Source: Chytridium lagenaria
Lineage: Eukaryota > Chytridiomycota > Chytridiomycetes > Chytridiales > Chytridiaceae
Assembly (NCBI GenBank): GCA_025449115.1
Contig: JAHLKC010000061.1
Coordinates: 1-64,000 of the forward strand
Length of the DNA: 64,000 nucleotides
Direction of reading: 5' to 3'
Shown here: one piece after another, positions 21,200 through 32,249 of the stretch
Position numbering within the stretch: the first letter of the stretch is position 1
Layout: every line of letters begins with the position of its first letter
Notes under the pieces: generated by a model
Told to the model about the DNA's origin: nothing
Seen by the model: the letters and a program-made list of their open reading frames with translations, nothing else
Databases searched by the model: none
Program-made: the position numbers and the translations under genes

Positions 21200-21990
21200 A
21201 TAATATGAGGGATTCGCGAGCAATAGTTCTACTTTTTCGTCGATTTGGTGGCTTTAGTGGGCTTTCACCAACAATTTGTCTTGCAGATGATTTTGAATCG
21301 ATTTTCAGCTTATGTTTCTGTGCGTTTATGCTTGTCGAACGGCAAGCCTGCTTCGATGGGTGCAAGGTAAGGACAACGGTTGATTTCTCAAAAAAACGAC
21401 AGAAATTACCAGAACGATGGAGCTCTGTAATTATGTGGTATTGCACGAGTGGTCTTTGCAGGATTTTAAAAAGATTTGGTCTGGACGGTTATTAGACAGC
21501 GTTAACCTAGGTTTTCTCAAACGGTGATGTAAAAAAAAAAAAAAACGGCCATGAGATGACTTTGCGGGACTAAAATATACGCTTTACTGTTTAATCAACC
21601 TATCTTGGGGTCTAACAGTTGAACGAGACCACGGGTCTTCACCGTTTTTAATAGCTCCGTCAAAAGTTCAACAACCGTTGATGTATAAAAGTGAACTAGT
21701 TAAAGGAAGGATGGAATCTTCATGGAATAATTTGGACTAAATCTACATATTATTATTCATAGACATTAATTTAATAATGAAAGCGTCGCGTAATCCATGT
21801 TGATAGCGACAATGCAGCAAAATGCCCAACTACCAGTACAAGATAGTTGGCTTGCCCACAAAGCTCTCATTTCTCTTCACTCTCCAGAACTCGGGGCACT
21901 CGAAAGCGTGAACGCAAGAGCTTGTGCTCGAACAGCACACAAAGTTGGCCACGCATTGTACCTCATTAGAAAGCACTTGAAATATGAGTA
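21200..21990. other. Intergenic, nothing recognised
   Basis: About 800 bp between the 3' end of the acidic coiled-coil gene and the 3' end of the convergent secreted-protein gene. It holds an A-run at 21529-21544. A 66-codon plus-strand frame at 21797 could not be tied to a gene. Confidence 0.4.
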
Positions 21991-21993
21991 TCT

Positions 21994-23800
21994 CTAATCA
22001 GTTTTTCGTTTACATTGAGAGGGAGAAGGAGAAAATGAACATGAAGCAGATATTCCATATATACCTCCATCTTTGCAAACAGAGATCCCCGATGACGAAG
22101 TGCATATGTTGGCAGTTGACCCCTTTGGCTTTTCGCTACACGTTTCATTCGCGCTAAGACTTGTGGGAGTCGGCCATGACGTACTCTCTGATCCACTTGG
22201 AGGTGACGGGCAATCTCCATCCGAATGGCAAAGGCCAGTTGATTCGCAACAACTGGCAAGGGGCTCACAGATATTTTCGGAACCCAAAAGAATATCTTAT
22301 GTTTTGTTTTGTTGGTTAGAGCGTGAAACGAGCAGTCCGTGAGGGCACTTACTTACCTTCTCCAACACAAGTTACGTGTTTTGTTGGACCTAAACATAGA
22401 GTGGAAAAATCTGGCTTCCCTTTGCATATTGAGAGATTTAGCTGCGACGGTTGTGATGTGATTTCCTGTGCAACAGGCTCATCAGAGGGGTTGACGTCGG
22501 TTGATACTGCTTGATCGTCCATTGGAATATTCTCTGGGACAGCTGCCGGAAAATTACTCGAAGGATTGCTGGTTGTTGCCAGAGCGTTCCCGGGAATTGG
22601 ACTTACGTCCAGATCATTTGGTCGTGCAATGGTAGCCAATGCAGGAGGTATGAATTGGGAAGTGCTTCCAACTCCAGTGATAAATTTCGCAGTTGTGATA
22701 ACAGGTATGGTTGCCAGAGTATTTATCGCTGGTGACGTGATGGCCGTAACTCGTGTGACTGCATTTGACGTTGTTGTAGACGATGCTATCGAGCTAAACA
22801 TTATCGACTGAGTATTTTTCGTTGGTGACGTGATGGCCGTAACTCGTGTGATTGCATTTGACGTTGCTGTAGACGATGCTGTCGAGCTAGACAGTATCGA
22901 CTGATGATTACGGTCAGTATTGTGTTTTAAGAATGTATATTGAGGCAAGAAATATAAGTCCTTACCGAGACTTGCTGACGAAAGCAAAGTGCGTCGTTCA
23001 TCATTTCGATGAGGTCAAAATTAGGATTTAGGTTCACTATCCTCTGACACCCCCTCCATTTCCCACCATTGCTGCAGGCGAACCCTCTCATACCAGATCC
23101 TATCTGACTTCCATGCAAGACACGACATACAGCGGCAGGACCTTCTCCGGCAGAGCAAAACGCGAGAGCTTTACCCGGTGTAAGCGTGTTGCACAATGAG
23201 CATTCTTCTGGTGTAATTCCAAGCGTGTTGCTACAGAGCGCCTCGGAAAAGTACTCGGGGGAAGTTGAAGTTGGTAATGAACTGGCGGACTTGGTGGGTA
23301 AAAATAAAGACATTCAATTAGTTATTTTGTTGAGCCATCCCATGCTCGAAGGAGTGAAGGACTGACGACATGCATTTCCTAATGAAAAAGAAAGGAAAAA
23401 GATTTGTGTAATTGGTGCTTAAGCTCCTTACCATCGTTGAGGTCCGTGAATCTGAAGAAGAGCGCGAGGACTCCGGCATACTTGTTGTCTTGGAAGAAAA
23501 CGTCAAGGATGCCGATTGAATGGAAGAGTCCGTCAGCATCGAAAGAAAAGATGGCGGGGATGAATTTGTGATCAGAGAGGATGCAGTTGGGGATGATGAG
23601 CTTGTTGTCGATGTTGTCAATGCGATTGAAAGTGAAGACGATGAAAGTGACGAGTCTGTAACCGCCGAAAATAATGGCGGGGATGCTAAGGAAGGTGTTG
23701 AGCTAGAGGCAATAATTGTGAGGAAAAGAGCTGCTTTCCACTCGTTCGCAATTGAGATCGCACGGCAGTGGTGGCCGCTTTGGGTACGGGTCGTCTGCAT
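21994..23800 (-). CDS. Putative secreted Ser/Thr-rich, Cys-rich protein
   Basis: Read on the minus strand from ATG at 23800. The N-terminus has a hydrophobic stretch (AALFLTIIASS), then a long Ser/Thr-rich mucin-like region ending at a GTAAGG donor near 23434. The next exon (about 23,296-22,975) has eight spaced cysteines (EALCSNTLGITPEECSLC, CSAGEGPAAVC and ACSNGGKWRGC). A Ser/Thr region then carries two tandem 32-residue repeats (each with NAITRVTAITSP or NAVTRVTAITSP, at 22,730-22,900). The open frame closes at 22349, but a GTAAGTAAG donor there suggests continuation into a second Cys-rich exon (22,287-21,994; ASCCESTGLCHSDGDC). Extracellular location is inferred from composition; the family is unknown. 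The next gene to the left is convergent. Confidence 0.55.
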
Positions 23801-24342
23801 TGATAAGCTAGCTTTTGGAGGATTGGATTAGAGATACTCGTCGTCTTCAAGAGGCCATCCTACCAAACCAACCCGGTATCTTGAACATATTCGTCCCGCA
23901 TGCCTGTGCGTTGACAGATTAATTCCGAGATGCGCCAACGGCCGGTAAATCCCATCAACATTCAACATTAATTATGAAAACTATGAACTTAATTTACTAA
24001 ATACTGCTGTAACAAGTTAATAACGTTACCTTTGGATTCTTTCGTTGTTTTTCTTTGTTTCTAGGTTTCTAGATTTCTATATTCCCGTTGATGGCGGCCA
24101 AAGCTTTCTTTTAAAACAAAGTCACATCGTTGAATAACTTTGTTAAAAACAGCAGTACAGTAGTTTGGACCTTATCTATCTATTTATGCATATGTATTGC
24201 GATATCTGAGTAAAAAAACAAAAAAACAACAGGAACTCGCAGGCAGAGGAAAACGGGATTTGGTTTAAGTATATATACACCACGAGAGAGATGAGACAAT
24301 ATAGGCCCTTCACCACGAAAGAGATGAGACAATATAGGCCCT

Positions 24343-26484
24343 TCAAGGAATGTCTGCATAAACTTTGCACACGGGAGCGATCGGGTCAATCTCAGCAGGG
24401 CTGTTTTTGGGTCCCGCGAGGCTCTGGTCAGTGGAAAAGACAAAGGCACTCCTGGTGCCCCCAGTGTACCTTGGCCAGTTGGATAAAGGTGTTCCGTTGG
24501 TGACAAAGGAAAGGAAGGCCTTTGAGAGTTGGTCACTGAGAGCATTTTCCTCATTCCCAACAAGATCACTTTTTTTGTTCAACAGGAAGGAAAGGTCGGA
24601 ACCGTAGCTGGAACCACGTTCGGCGGGGAGTGCCTTGGGACTGTGGCTAAAAACGTACTTGAAGACGGTACCGCCAAGATTGCTCACTAAGTTGGCCGTG
24701 TTGGCACTAGGGCAGATGTAGGACACTTGTCTGTCAATTAGAAAGTAAATTAGCTTTGTGATAGTACATAGAATATTAAAGCATACCCAGCTATAAAGTC
24801 TGCTGCGACAGCGGGGGGAAGACCCGCAATGTCCTGCTTGGCCTAAAAATATGTGAGTTACGTCGAAATAATTAATCTCTGCGATTACCAATGCGACATA
24901 AGCCTCAGGTCGGATAAAGATCGAGAGGAGAATCTCGAGCTCGGCAGAATTCGAAGCACCGCCTGCCCCAAGACCCTGATGACGCTGAGTGTTAACCAAT
25001 GAAACAATCAAGCAACAATTATAAAAATCCTCACCTCCTTAGCAACCGTTCCAACGAGGAGAGGTACGGCATGAATGTCAGGAGCGGATCCATCTGCAGG
25101 TGAAGCCGGGAACAGACTATTGACAGCAATACCAAACTTTGTGCCTGCCTTAATTCCCTCGTCAATAGTGCGACCAAGAAGTTCAAGAGCAGGAACACCG
25201 CGAAGACACTCAATAAGATCGGATCCAGCCGGACAGTTTTCCCCAATCTTACGAAGAACGGCAGAGTGCTGAGGAGGGAAAACTTGCTGCAGGGTCCTCT
25301 CACCACCGGAAAGAATGACGGCTTTCTGGAAAGGAGCAGAAGGAACATTTGGGCGTTTCCTGAGAAGAGCACTGACGAGAGAGGCGCCCATACCATGTCC
25401 GACGGCAGTCACCTTAGTGGGATCACCTCCAAACTTTCCAATGTTCTTCTTGACCCTATTCAAGAAAGGTTTTAGATAAAAAGGGTGGCTTTCGTAAAAT
25501 CCAAAGTCCTTTCATACCATTCGAAAACAAAGTTAACATCAGCAAGACCAGCATTACCAAGTCCCTTTTCCAAAAATTCAGTCGGGCTAAAGAGTCCAAA
25601 GACGTTTGATCGGTAGGCGAATGAAATAGCGATAACACGGTCACCATAGTACGATTGGCGAACAATATCGCTAAGATCTGAAAGGGATAATACGTTAACT
25701 CAGGTATGAATCGACTAAGAAATTGAATAATAGGCCAGAAACTGACCAATTTGCCAAGGGTCAGTGGATCGTCGGTCGAAGGGATACGCGTTTCCGTGAA
25801 CTGTTATTTCGTATTGTTAAAACTATAAAGATGAGCGCATGTCATCATACCATAAACCTGAAAACAACCGTTAGAGTAAATATTCACACCACAAAATAAA
25901 AATAGAAAGAAAACATGAAACTCACAATAACTGGAAGGGTTTCGCTGGGCTTTGTGTTGGCAGGAAGCTTAAGGGAGAACATTAGACGAATATAAAACGT
26001 GAATTCTCAAAATACCCAAACGTTCAAGTACAAGCAGTCTAGTTAAAACCATTAGTTGTTTAGTTAAAAGGCTCTTTCGTTTCCAAGGTTTTACCTTCTG
26101 ACATAGCCTCCGTAAAAGCGGCGTCCTGAACACACATAGGGGCTTGCTTGTTGGCATTGAAGGCTTTGGAGCTGGCCGCAAGCGCCTTGGGAGGTGCAAA
26201 CCGGTTTGCTCCAGTCGGGGGCTGGGCGTAAGGAATTCCAAGGTACGAGATTATTTGCGCATCAGAAGATGCAATGAAGGTTCCCTAGTAAAAAAAAAGG
26301 GTTAGCAAAAACGTGATCCTTGTTGTTATAGACTCTCCAACTCATCTCTCCCTGATATGAGATTCTATAAATACTGCAGCAGTCTTACATAATCTAAGGC
26401 AACCTCGTTAAGCTTGAAAAAAGGAATGGGCGATGCAAGCGCCAGTGACGCAAACACGCTGCTGATGATGACTGATGCCCTCAT
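24343..26484 (-). CDS. Carboxylesterase/cholinesterase-like protein lacking catalytic Ser and His
   Basis: A type-B carboxylesterase (alpha/beta-hydrolase) homologue in about eight exons. The start at 26484 gives a signal peptide (MRASVIISSVFASLALAS); exon 1 ends at 26389 (GTAAGA). Family landmarks are SYLGIPYAQPPTGANRFAPP, APMCVQDAA, VHGNAYPFDRRSTDPW, DRVIAISFAYRSNVFG, NIGKFGGDPTKVTAVGHG and, near the C-terminus, FKYVFSHSP and GSSYGSDLSFLL. The nucleophile elbow, normally GESAG, reads GHGMG (25386-25400), and the catalytic His position, normally in a G-x-x-H-G motif, is Tyr (codon at 24604-24606). The Glu of the third site seems retained (GTVAKE). Family knowledge makes hydrolysis very unlikely; such dead members usually act as adhesion or binding proteins. 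Exon phases near 25,970-26,095 do not join cleanly, perhaps because of an indel. Confidence 0.88.
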
Positions 26485-26845
26485 ATTTTGTATCGTATCG
26501 ACTCGACAGAGAATGTTTCTTCTTTAGCGAATTACAAGTTAACCTGAAAGGAAAAGAAGAGAATATCTTGGTAATGAGTCTTTTCAGCTGAATGAAAGAG
26601 GTAAAATCAACTCGCAGCAGTTGCGCGATTGTGTAGAAAACAAAGTGTCCACTAACCCCTTTGTCCAAGCAGGACTGCTTTGAATTCTGAATAGCCCGTG
26701 AATCATCCATCTGCCCATTGAACCAATTACACCCTTTTGAGGAAGAAGAGTATAAGAGAATGGAGGGCCGCCGCGACATCGGGATTTCCATGATTGACGT
26801 TGTCATCGCAAGCAACACACTCAACACCAACAACAACCCATCAAC

Positions 26846-29800
26846 ATGCGAATGCTCCTGCCGTTGGGGAGCTGGGCAAGGAGCTCCATCTGTCTCCTCT
26901 TTGTTCTTCAGGTGGTGCGATCAAACACCTTTGAGGCTGTGAGGCGAGGTGAAGAAGGTAAGGCGATCAGCCCCGTTAATGTATTGAGGATCTAACAGCC
27001 CCATTTTCACTTCCTTGGTTGCTGACCATCATTGCTCCATCGCTTTCAAACAAAACTCAGAGGTACGTGTACTGCTATTGAGTTGGTGCTTCTGTTGCTG
27101 CTCAAAAAATGATACTGACAGTTTGATTTTAGTTCAGAGACGGCAGTGTGGACCTGGAGGCTCGCAATTTGAATGACGTCACGCCGGAGCCTGGTCCTGG
27201 TGTTGTTCCTTTGGTACGGAACGTTGGGAGTGGCTTCAGGCCCAAAGGAGAAGGTGGTGGTGAGGATGGACCTGAAGAATCACCAGGTCTAGAAAAGTAC
27301 CTGACGTGGACCCTTCCTCCTGGCCCCTCGACAACGGCAATCATTGTGGCAACGGATTTGGAAGAACCGACGCCCACTCCAACCGTTAACAGGAGGGAAT
27401 ACCAGGAAACCGGTGGAATTTACTTTGCAGAACGGGATGGTTATGTTGAACGCAGGCAGCAACCTCAGGACGATCAACTTCAGCCCGTCCTTTTGGCTCC
27501 TGTCGATCCTCTTGTTCGGATTCCAGGCAACGTACCTGATCAAGTGAACGCGGCTTCACCTACACCTTCACCCCGGCCCTCAAGCTCAACCGTTTCTGCT
27601 CAGGCAACAACATCTCCAGAAGTACACGCAGCCCCTGCTATTATCAGGCTTCCTGGAACAGCCCCAATTGCCGAAGCGCCGTCACCTCCGCCATCCGCGC
27701 CTTCTCCGTCCGTTATTCCGTCGGTTGAAATGAGCAGACTGAGAAGAAACTTGAAGGAAGGAGAAAGCGAACTTGATTTGGAAGAACGCGAAGTCGAGTT
27801 GGATGATCGGGAAGTCGAGTTAGATGAGAGGGAAGTGGGTTTGACTGAGGGCTCCGCACCAATTGTTCGTATGCCTTCAGGAAATATTATCCCAGCTTTC
27901 GCCATGTCCATAAATGCAACGTCAACGTCAACGTCAATAACCACCCGCGGTAACAATGGCGTCGTCAAGCGTGAAGAGGGGAGCTCGAGTGAAAATGACT
28001 CTGATGGCCCAGAATCAAGCCCGTGCCAACTGAGAAAGCTGACCCTGAAGTCTCAAGCCGGTTCCAGCTGATGCAGTTCACCTCGAAAGTCCACCGTCCC
28101 CAATTCTTCGCGATGACGGGGCAAATCCCGCGATGATTGTAAGCAGACGTTCCCAGACAATCAATAGAGGGTTGGATCTGTCTTGCGGTGGGACCTGGCA
28201 TTTAATTTCGCAAAAACGCGGATGCCGCTTTCAGAGCGTCCCGAGCTGGAGCCACTTTTGAAGTTCTCGCTCTCTCCGCAACTTGTGATAACCACATTTT
28301 CCGCCTTTGTACTTTCTATTCGTCAGTCTCTCAAGTTTGACGCCAAGAAATCAGGAAACCCGAAACTGGCTCGTTGGTCAGTGTCCAACGGCATTGTTGT
28401 TCTGCACATGATTACTCGAAGTCTCCAGTTCAGCGTGGTTGCACTCATGGCTATGGGTCCTGACCCGTTCATTGAATTTTTAGTATCTTCGTTTACTTCT
28501 CCTTCAGAAAATTGTAAGAACACTCTCATACATGGAAAGATACTAACCCATTAATAGATTTCGGAATATCTGTTGCTCTTGTAATCTTTTATGCCGTCAC
28601 CCATACGCTTTTGATTTCGAATCTCGCACCCAAGATCGTCACAACTTGGGTTGGAAAGAATATTCTAAAAATTTCCGCCCTCGTCGTCTCTTTTGTCGGC
28701 AGCGCAGCCATCATCCCGACCTTGACTGTATTATTCCAAACCATTACTTGCCATTATGGCGGTAATGGAGACTCTATTCGCCACCCGTCTGAAGAATTTT
28801 GCTCTTCACCTTGCTGGACTTCAGAGCATTGGACGACGTCGCTTTTGGCTTTTGGATTTGTGCTTTTCGGAATCTCCATGTTTATCTCTACCGCAAACAC
28901 CTGGCAAAGCGTTGATGCTCAAGTGGTATGCTTTTCTCCCTCTTTTACATGATCTATAATGGAGCACTGAAAGATTCCTTTAATTAACATAACTCCCTTT
29001 TTGCAGGACATTAAATCCCGTCATTGGTTTAACACGGTTGTCACCGCTGCTACGGTCACGACTTCAATTGCAAACGTTTGGCTTCGAAGTAGCCCCTTTG
29101 CATTGAGCTTATTCATGTCTTTGCTCAGCTTCTTCCTCGCTACCTTGACGTTTGCCTATAAACCTATAAACGTCGTTCCAGCTTCTCAACTTGCGGGATA
29201 CACTTTCTTGGTGCCCGGAATCACTGGCATCATTGGAGTTCTCGCCAATACGTTTGATGCGGAGAAGGCCCTTTGGGTGATCTTGTTGGTGATCGGATGG
29301 GCGTCTGTTGCGATTGCAGCGTTTTCGTTCTCCCTGTAAGTAAACGAAACCCCTATACTATATACGTGTATCCTTACTTATTCTTTTTTTAAGATTCGGA
29401 GCTGGAATATTTGTGGCCCCATCGATGAGGTCGGCAAACCAAAGGGCTTTTACCTTCGAGATGGAAACGGGACCCAGGTGAGAATCTTTTAATTTTTTTT
29501 ATTCTTTCTTTCGCGTTTTTATGGAAGATATATAACGAATTATTTTAAACCAGTAACGGACTGCACGACCGTATAATGGCTGCGATTTCAAGCCAAAAGA
29601 AGAAGGGAACCAAATCCCCTATTGGTAGTCCTATTGGTAGTGCCACAGTTGGAGACAAGGACAAGGACTCTAAGGAAAAATCGCTGACGCCCATGGAGGC
29701 ATTGCCATCAAAGCCTCGTGCAGCTTTCTTTGATTACGTGAGCGGGTCAAGCCTCTTTTCCCGAAATCGTTTGGAAGCCATGACCGCTGATTTCTTTGAA

Positions 29801-30142
29801 AGAAAGTTGATTGTTTGGGCCGAAACTGGTGTGATTAGCGAGGCGACGGCATTTTGCATTGCTGATGCCATGGAAAGAAACGATCCTTATCTTCAATTGA
29901 TCTATGATCGTATAATCGTTTGCGGGATCGCCGACACCAATGATAGCAGGTTGCTTCAAGCTGTCAAGTTTGCGGCAGAGTCCAAATTGCTCTTGTCGGC
30001 TGAAATCACGGCTGCTCCGTTTACTCAACCAGCTGCTAAGGCCTCCACAATTTCCTCTTCTGGGAAGGATGAGCGCAAGCCTCTCTTGCTCGGACGTGAA
30101 GAGTCCCATAGTCAAGTTCTTGGTGGAGAAGATATGATTTGA
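26846..30142 (+). CDS. Signal-peptide, multipass membrane protein of unknown function
   Basis: Exon 1 (26846-26956) encodes a signal peptide (SSICLLFVLQVVRSNTFEA) and ends at GTAAGG. A large exon (about 27,133-28,071) encodes a Pro/Ser/Thr-rich extracellular-type region, including a charged repeat of E-L-D-x-R-E-V type (ELDLEEREVELDDREVELDE). The frame then needs two small corrections (about 28,060 and 28,180) to join a membrane region with about nine hydrophobic segments in exons 28,183-28,514, 28,558-28,924, 29,007-29,337, 29,394-29,478 and 29,554-30,142, with clean GT-AG introns (for example GTAAGA to TAATAG, and GTATGC to TTGCAG). The cytoplasmic tail after 29,570 is about 190 residues and helical. 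The two halves could be separate genes; continuity of the frame after correction favours one. No family recognised. Confidence 0.6.
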
Positions 30143-30497
30143 ATTTAAACGTCATTGACATGAAGAGGTCTTGCTTGTTGTTTTGTTTATTTTTGTTAAA
30201 AATTGTTGGCATTATTGATCGATTGACATCCACACATTCTGTACTATGAGAAGGAGAAGAAAAGCATTTTTTTTGTATGAATCAAAATACTCACCATAAT
30301 AAATAGCTCTGAGATTTCTATTTTTTCGCTTTTTTAATTATCGACTTTACAGACAGATCAGCTTTCCGTTACTGGAGTGTAAGAATTGAAGACGGAGAAT
30401 ATGCTTTGGTTTTTGTTTTTTCCCCCCGGTTAGGTGATGAATCGAATTATAGAAGGTTTGTCAGTGGATACCAAGGAGAGAACCTATGGAATCCCCT

Positions 30498-30505
30498 TAT
30501 AAATA
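30498..30505 (+). promoter_or_regulatory. TATA box of arsenate reductase-like gene
   Basis: TATAAATA lies about 70 bp upstream of the ATG at 30575. Comparable TATA elements precede three other genes in this window at similar distances, which supports the start chosen. Confidence 0.5.
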
Positions 30506-30574
30506 TGCGATAAAAAGTTTTTTCTCTTCCTCAACACCTCTAAGCCGCAATCTCCATCCACCGACACCGACACC

Positions 30575-31116
30575 ATGACCACCGACGGAACCCAAAAGAA
30601 GATCACCGTCCTTTTCCTCTGCACCCACAACTCTGCACGAAGCCAGGTAAAGTTGCTTCTCACACTCCTCTAGCTTCCCGCGCATACATAAATGCAGCTC
30701 AAATCTAACCCCCTCATCCATCATACTTTCCATTCAAGATGGCTCAAGGCCTCCTCACCCTCCTTGGTGGCTCCGCCTTTGAATCCCTCAGCGCCGGTAC
30801 CGAAGAGACCCATGTCCGTCCTCTCGCCATCGAATCCATGAACGAGCTTTCTTACAATCTATCGACGCATTCATCAAAAACCCTAGACCAGTATCTTGAC
30901 CGTAATGACATTGATTTTGTTATTACTGTCTGTGATAACGCCAATGACACTTGTCCCGTCTTTATGGGTGCCAAAAAGAGGCTCCACTGGTCTTTCCCAG
31001 ACCCGTCCAAGGCGACTGGCACTAAAGAGGAGCAGTTGGCTACTTATCGGACTGTGAGAGATGCTATCAGGAAGAGGATTGAGGCGGAGATCTTGCCACT
31101 TGTGGCGAGTGCTTGA
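30575..31116 (+). CDS. arsC: Arsenate reductase-type low-molecular-weight phosphatase
   Basis: Two exons (30575-30646 and 30739-31116) joined across a 92-nt GT-AG intron give a complete 149-residue protein with no frame defects. It carries the LMW-PTP phosphate loop CTHNSARSQ (C-x5-R) near the N-terminus and the two further cysteines of the thioredoxin-coupled arsenate reductase triad in VCDNANDTCPVF (C-x6-C, as in bacterial ArsC). The GAKKRLHWSFPDPSKATGT segment supplies the conserved DP-loop acid. The family reduces arsenate to arsenite in the cytosol. The domain is best known from bacteria, so transfer into a eukaryote followed by intron gain is plausible. The intron falls immediately after the loop. 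A TATA box lies upstream. Confidence 0.9.
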
Positions 31117-31502
31117 ATTACGATGCCGGTGATGCCACGTCTTTCTCTCATTCCGTATCTGTCCCAATATCCTCATAAATATGTAAATTACATTTCATTG
31201 TTTATGCCACTCTTTTTTCTTTATTGCGTTTTATAAAAGCATACCCGTCCCCTCACGGACTCGCTTAGCTCTTTGAATAAAACCGCGAATTGAAGGCACG
31301 TACGCGATGCGAGGAATATATACCAATTTATTAATCAATTACGTGCTTTAATCATAATTATTAAATTGGTTTACAAAGAAAAAAAGGAACTATAGCTGCT
31401 GAACTGACGATCAAGAAATAATATTAAGACGGAAACACAGTAAACAAAAGAGAGAAAAAAAAGGACGAATTATAGGATAATAAAGAGTAGATACAAGGGT
31501 GT

Positions 31503-32186
31503 TCAGCATGCGCCGTCCTTTGCTTTCGTCAAAGCAGCATTAGTACACGTAGCTGCCAACAAGAAGCAATCATTCTGATACGTCTTTCCGTCCGTCCCAC
31601 ACACCTGCTGCACAAGTTGCGTGTTGCATCGCACCGCACACCCAGGACCCGTCGGAGGCAAAGCACACTCCCCCTTAGCCGCCACAGCAATCAAAGGGTC
31701 ACGACATGTAGCCACCGACAACGCGCAGACGCTGGGGTAGGTTTTCCCATCAGTCCCACAGACGGGATCGTAAATGGATGGACACATTTTATCGCAGGTG
31801 AGAGGAGGAGGAGGAGGAGGGGTTGAGGGTTTGCACGCTCCTTTTGCGGAGATGGAGATTTTGGGGTTCTTGCAAACGGCGATGGAGAGACGGCAAGGGT
31901 TGGAGTAAGTGACTCCATCGGATCCACAGACGGGGTCGACGATGGCGGTGCAGAGTCTGTCACAAGATGGAGGTGGAGGTGGAGGCGGAGGACGAGGGCA
32001 GGCTCCCTTGCTGGCTAAAGTAATGCGAATGTCTCGGCAGGAGGCGAGACTCAGCGCGCACGAGTTTGAGTAAGTTCGCCTGTCGGATCCACATACGGGG
32101 TCGTAATTTGTAGGGCAGATGCGTCTGCATGGCTGTGCAGAGATGAGGTGAAGGGTAGAGAGCAAGAGGATGATGACAAGACGCAT
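31503..32186 (-). CDS. Secreted four-domain Kazal-type serine protease inhibitor
   Basis: A single-exon gene of 227 residues. The ATG at 32186 starts a good signal peptide (MRLVIILLLSTLHLISAQ); an upstream in-frame TTG is not used. Four Kazal domains follow, each with six cysteines and the signature YDPVCGSDxxTY or close variants, linked by Pro-rich spacers (PPPPPPPP). C1-C2 spacing is three residues and C4-C5 six, as in non-classical Kazal domains. The predicted P1 residues (second after C2) are Thr, Ala, Ser and Thr, which points to elastase- or subtilisin-like targets and not trypsin. Domain 4 is the most divergent (QLVQQVCGTDGKTY). A TATA box is present upstream. The protein probably acts outside the cell. 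Confidence 0.95.
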   Translation of the reverse strand: MRLVIILLLSTLHLISAQPCRRICPTNYDPVCGSDRRTYSNSCALSLASCRDIRITLASKGACPRPPPPPPPPSCDRLCTAIVDPVCGSDGVTYSNPCRLSIAVCKNPKISISAKGACKPSTPPPPPPLTCDKMCPSIYDPVCGTDGKTYPSVCALSVATCRDPLIAVAAKGECALPPTGPGCAVRCNTQLVQQVCGTDGKTYQNDCFLLAATCTNAALTKAKDGAC

Positions 32187-32239
32187 GCCGGAGTTTGCAA
32201 TAACAATCGAATGTTTTTGCAACGCTTCACGTACATGCC

Positions 32240-32246
32240 TTTTATA
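32240..32246 (-). promoter_or_regulatory. TATA box of Kazal gene
   Basis: TATAAAA on the minus strand, about 54 bp upstream of the Kazal inhibitor start codon. Confidence 0.5.
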
Positions 32247-32249
32247 TGT

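Noticed and set aside
21797..22342. Plus-strand gene (MLIATMQQNAQLPVQ; IPDDEVHMLAVDPFGFS)
   Set aside because: Its splice phases fail, and the opposite strand gives a Cys-rich exon that fits the neighbouring secreted-protein gene better.
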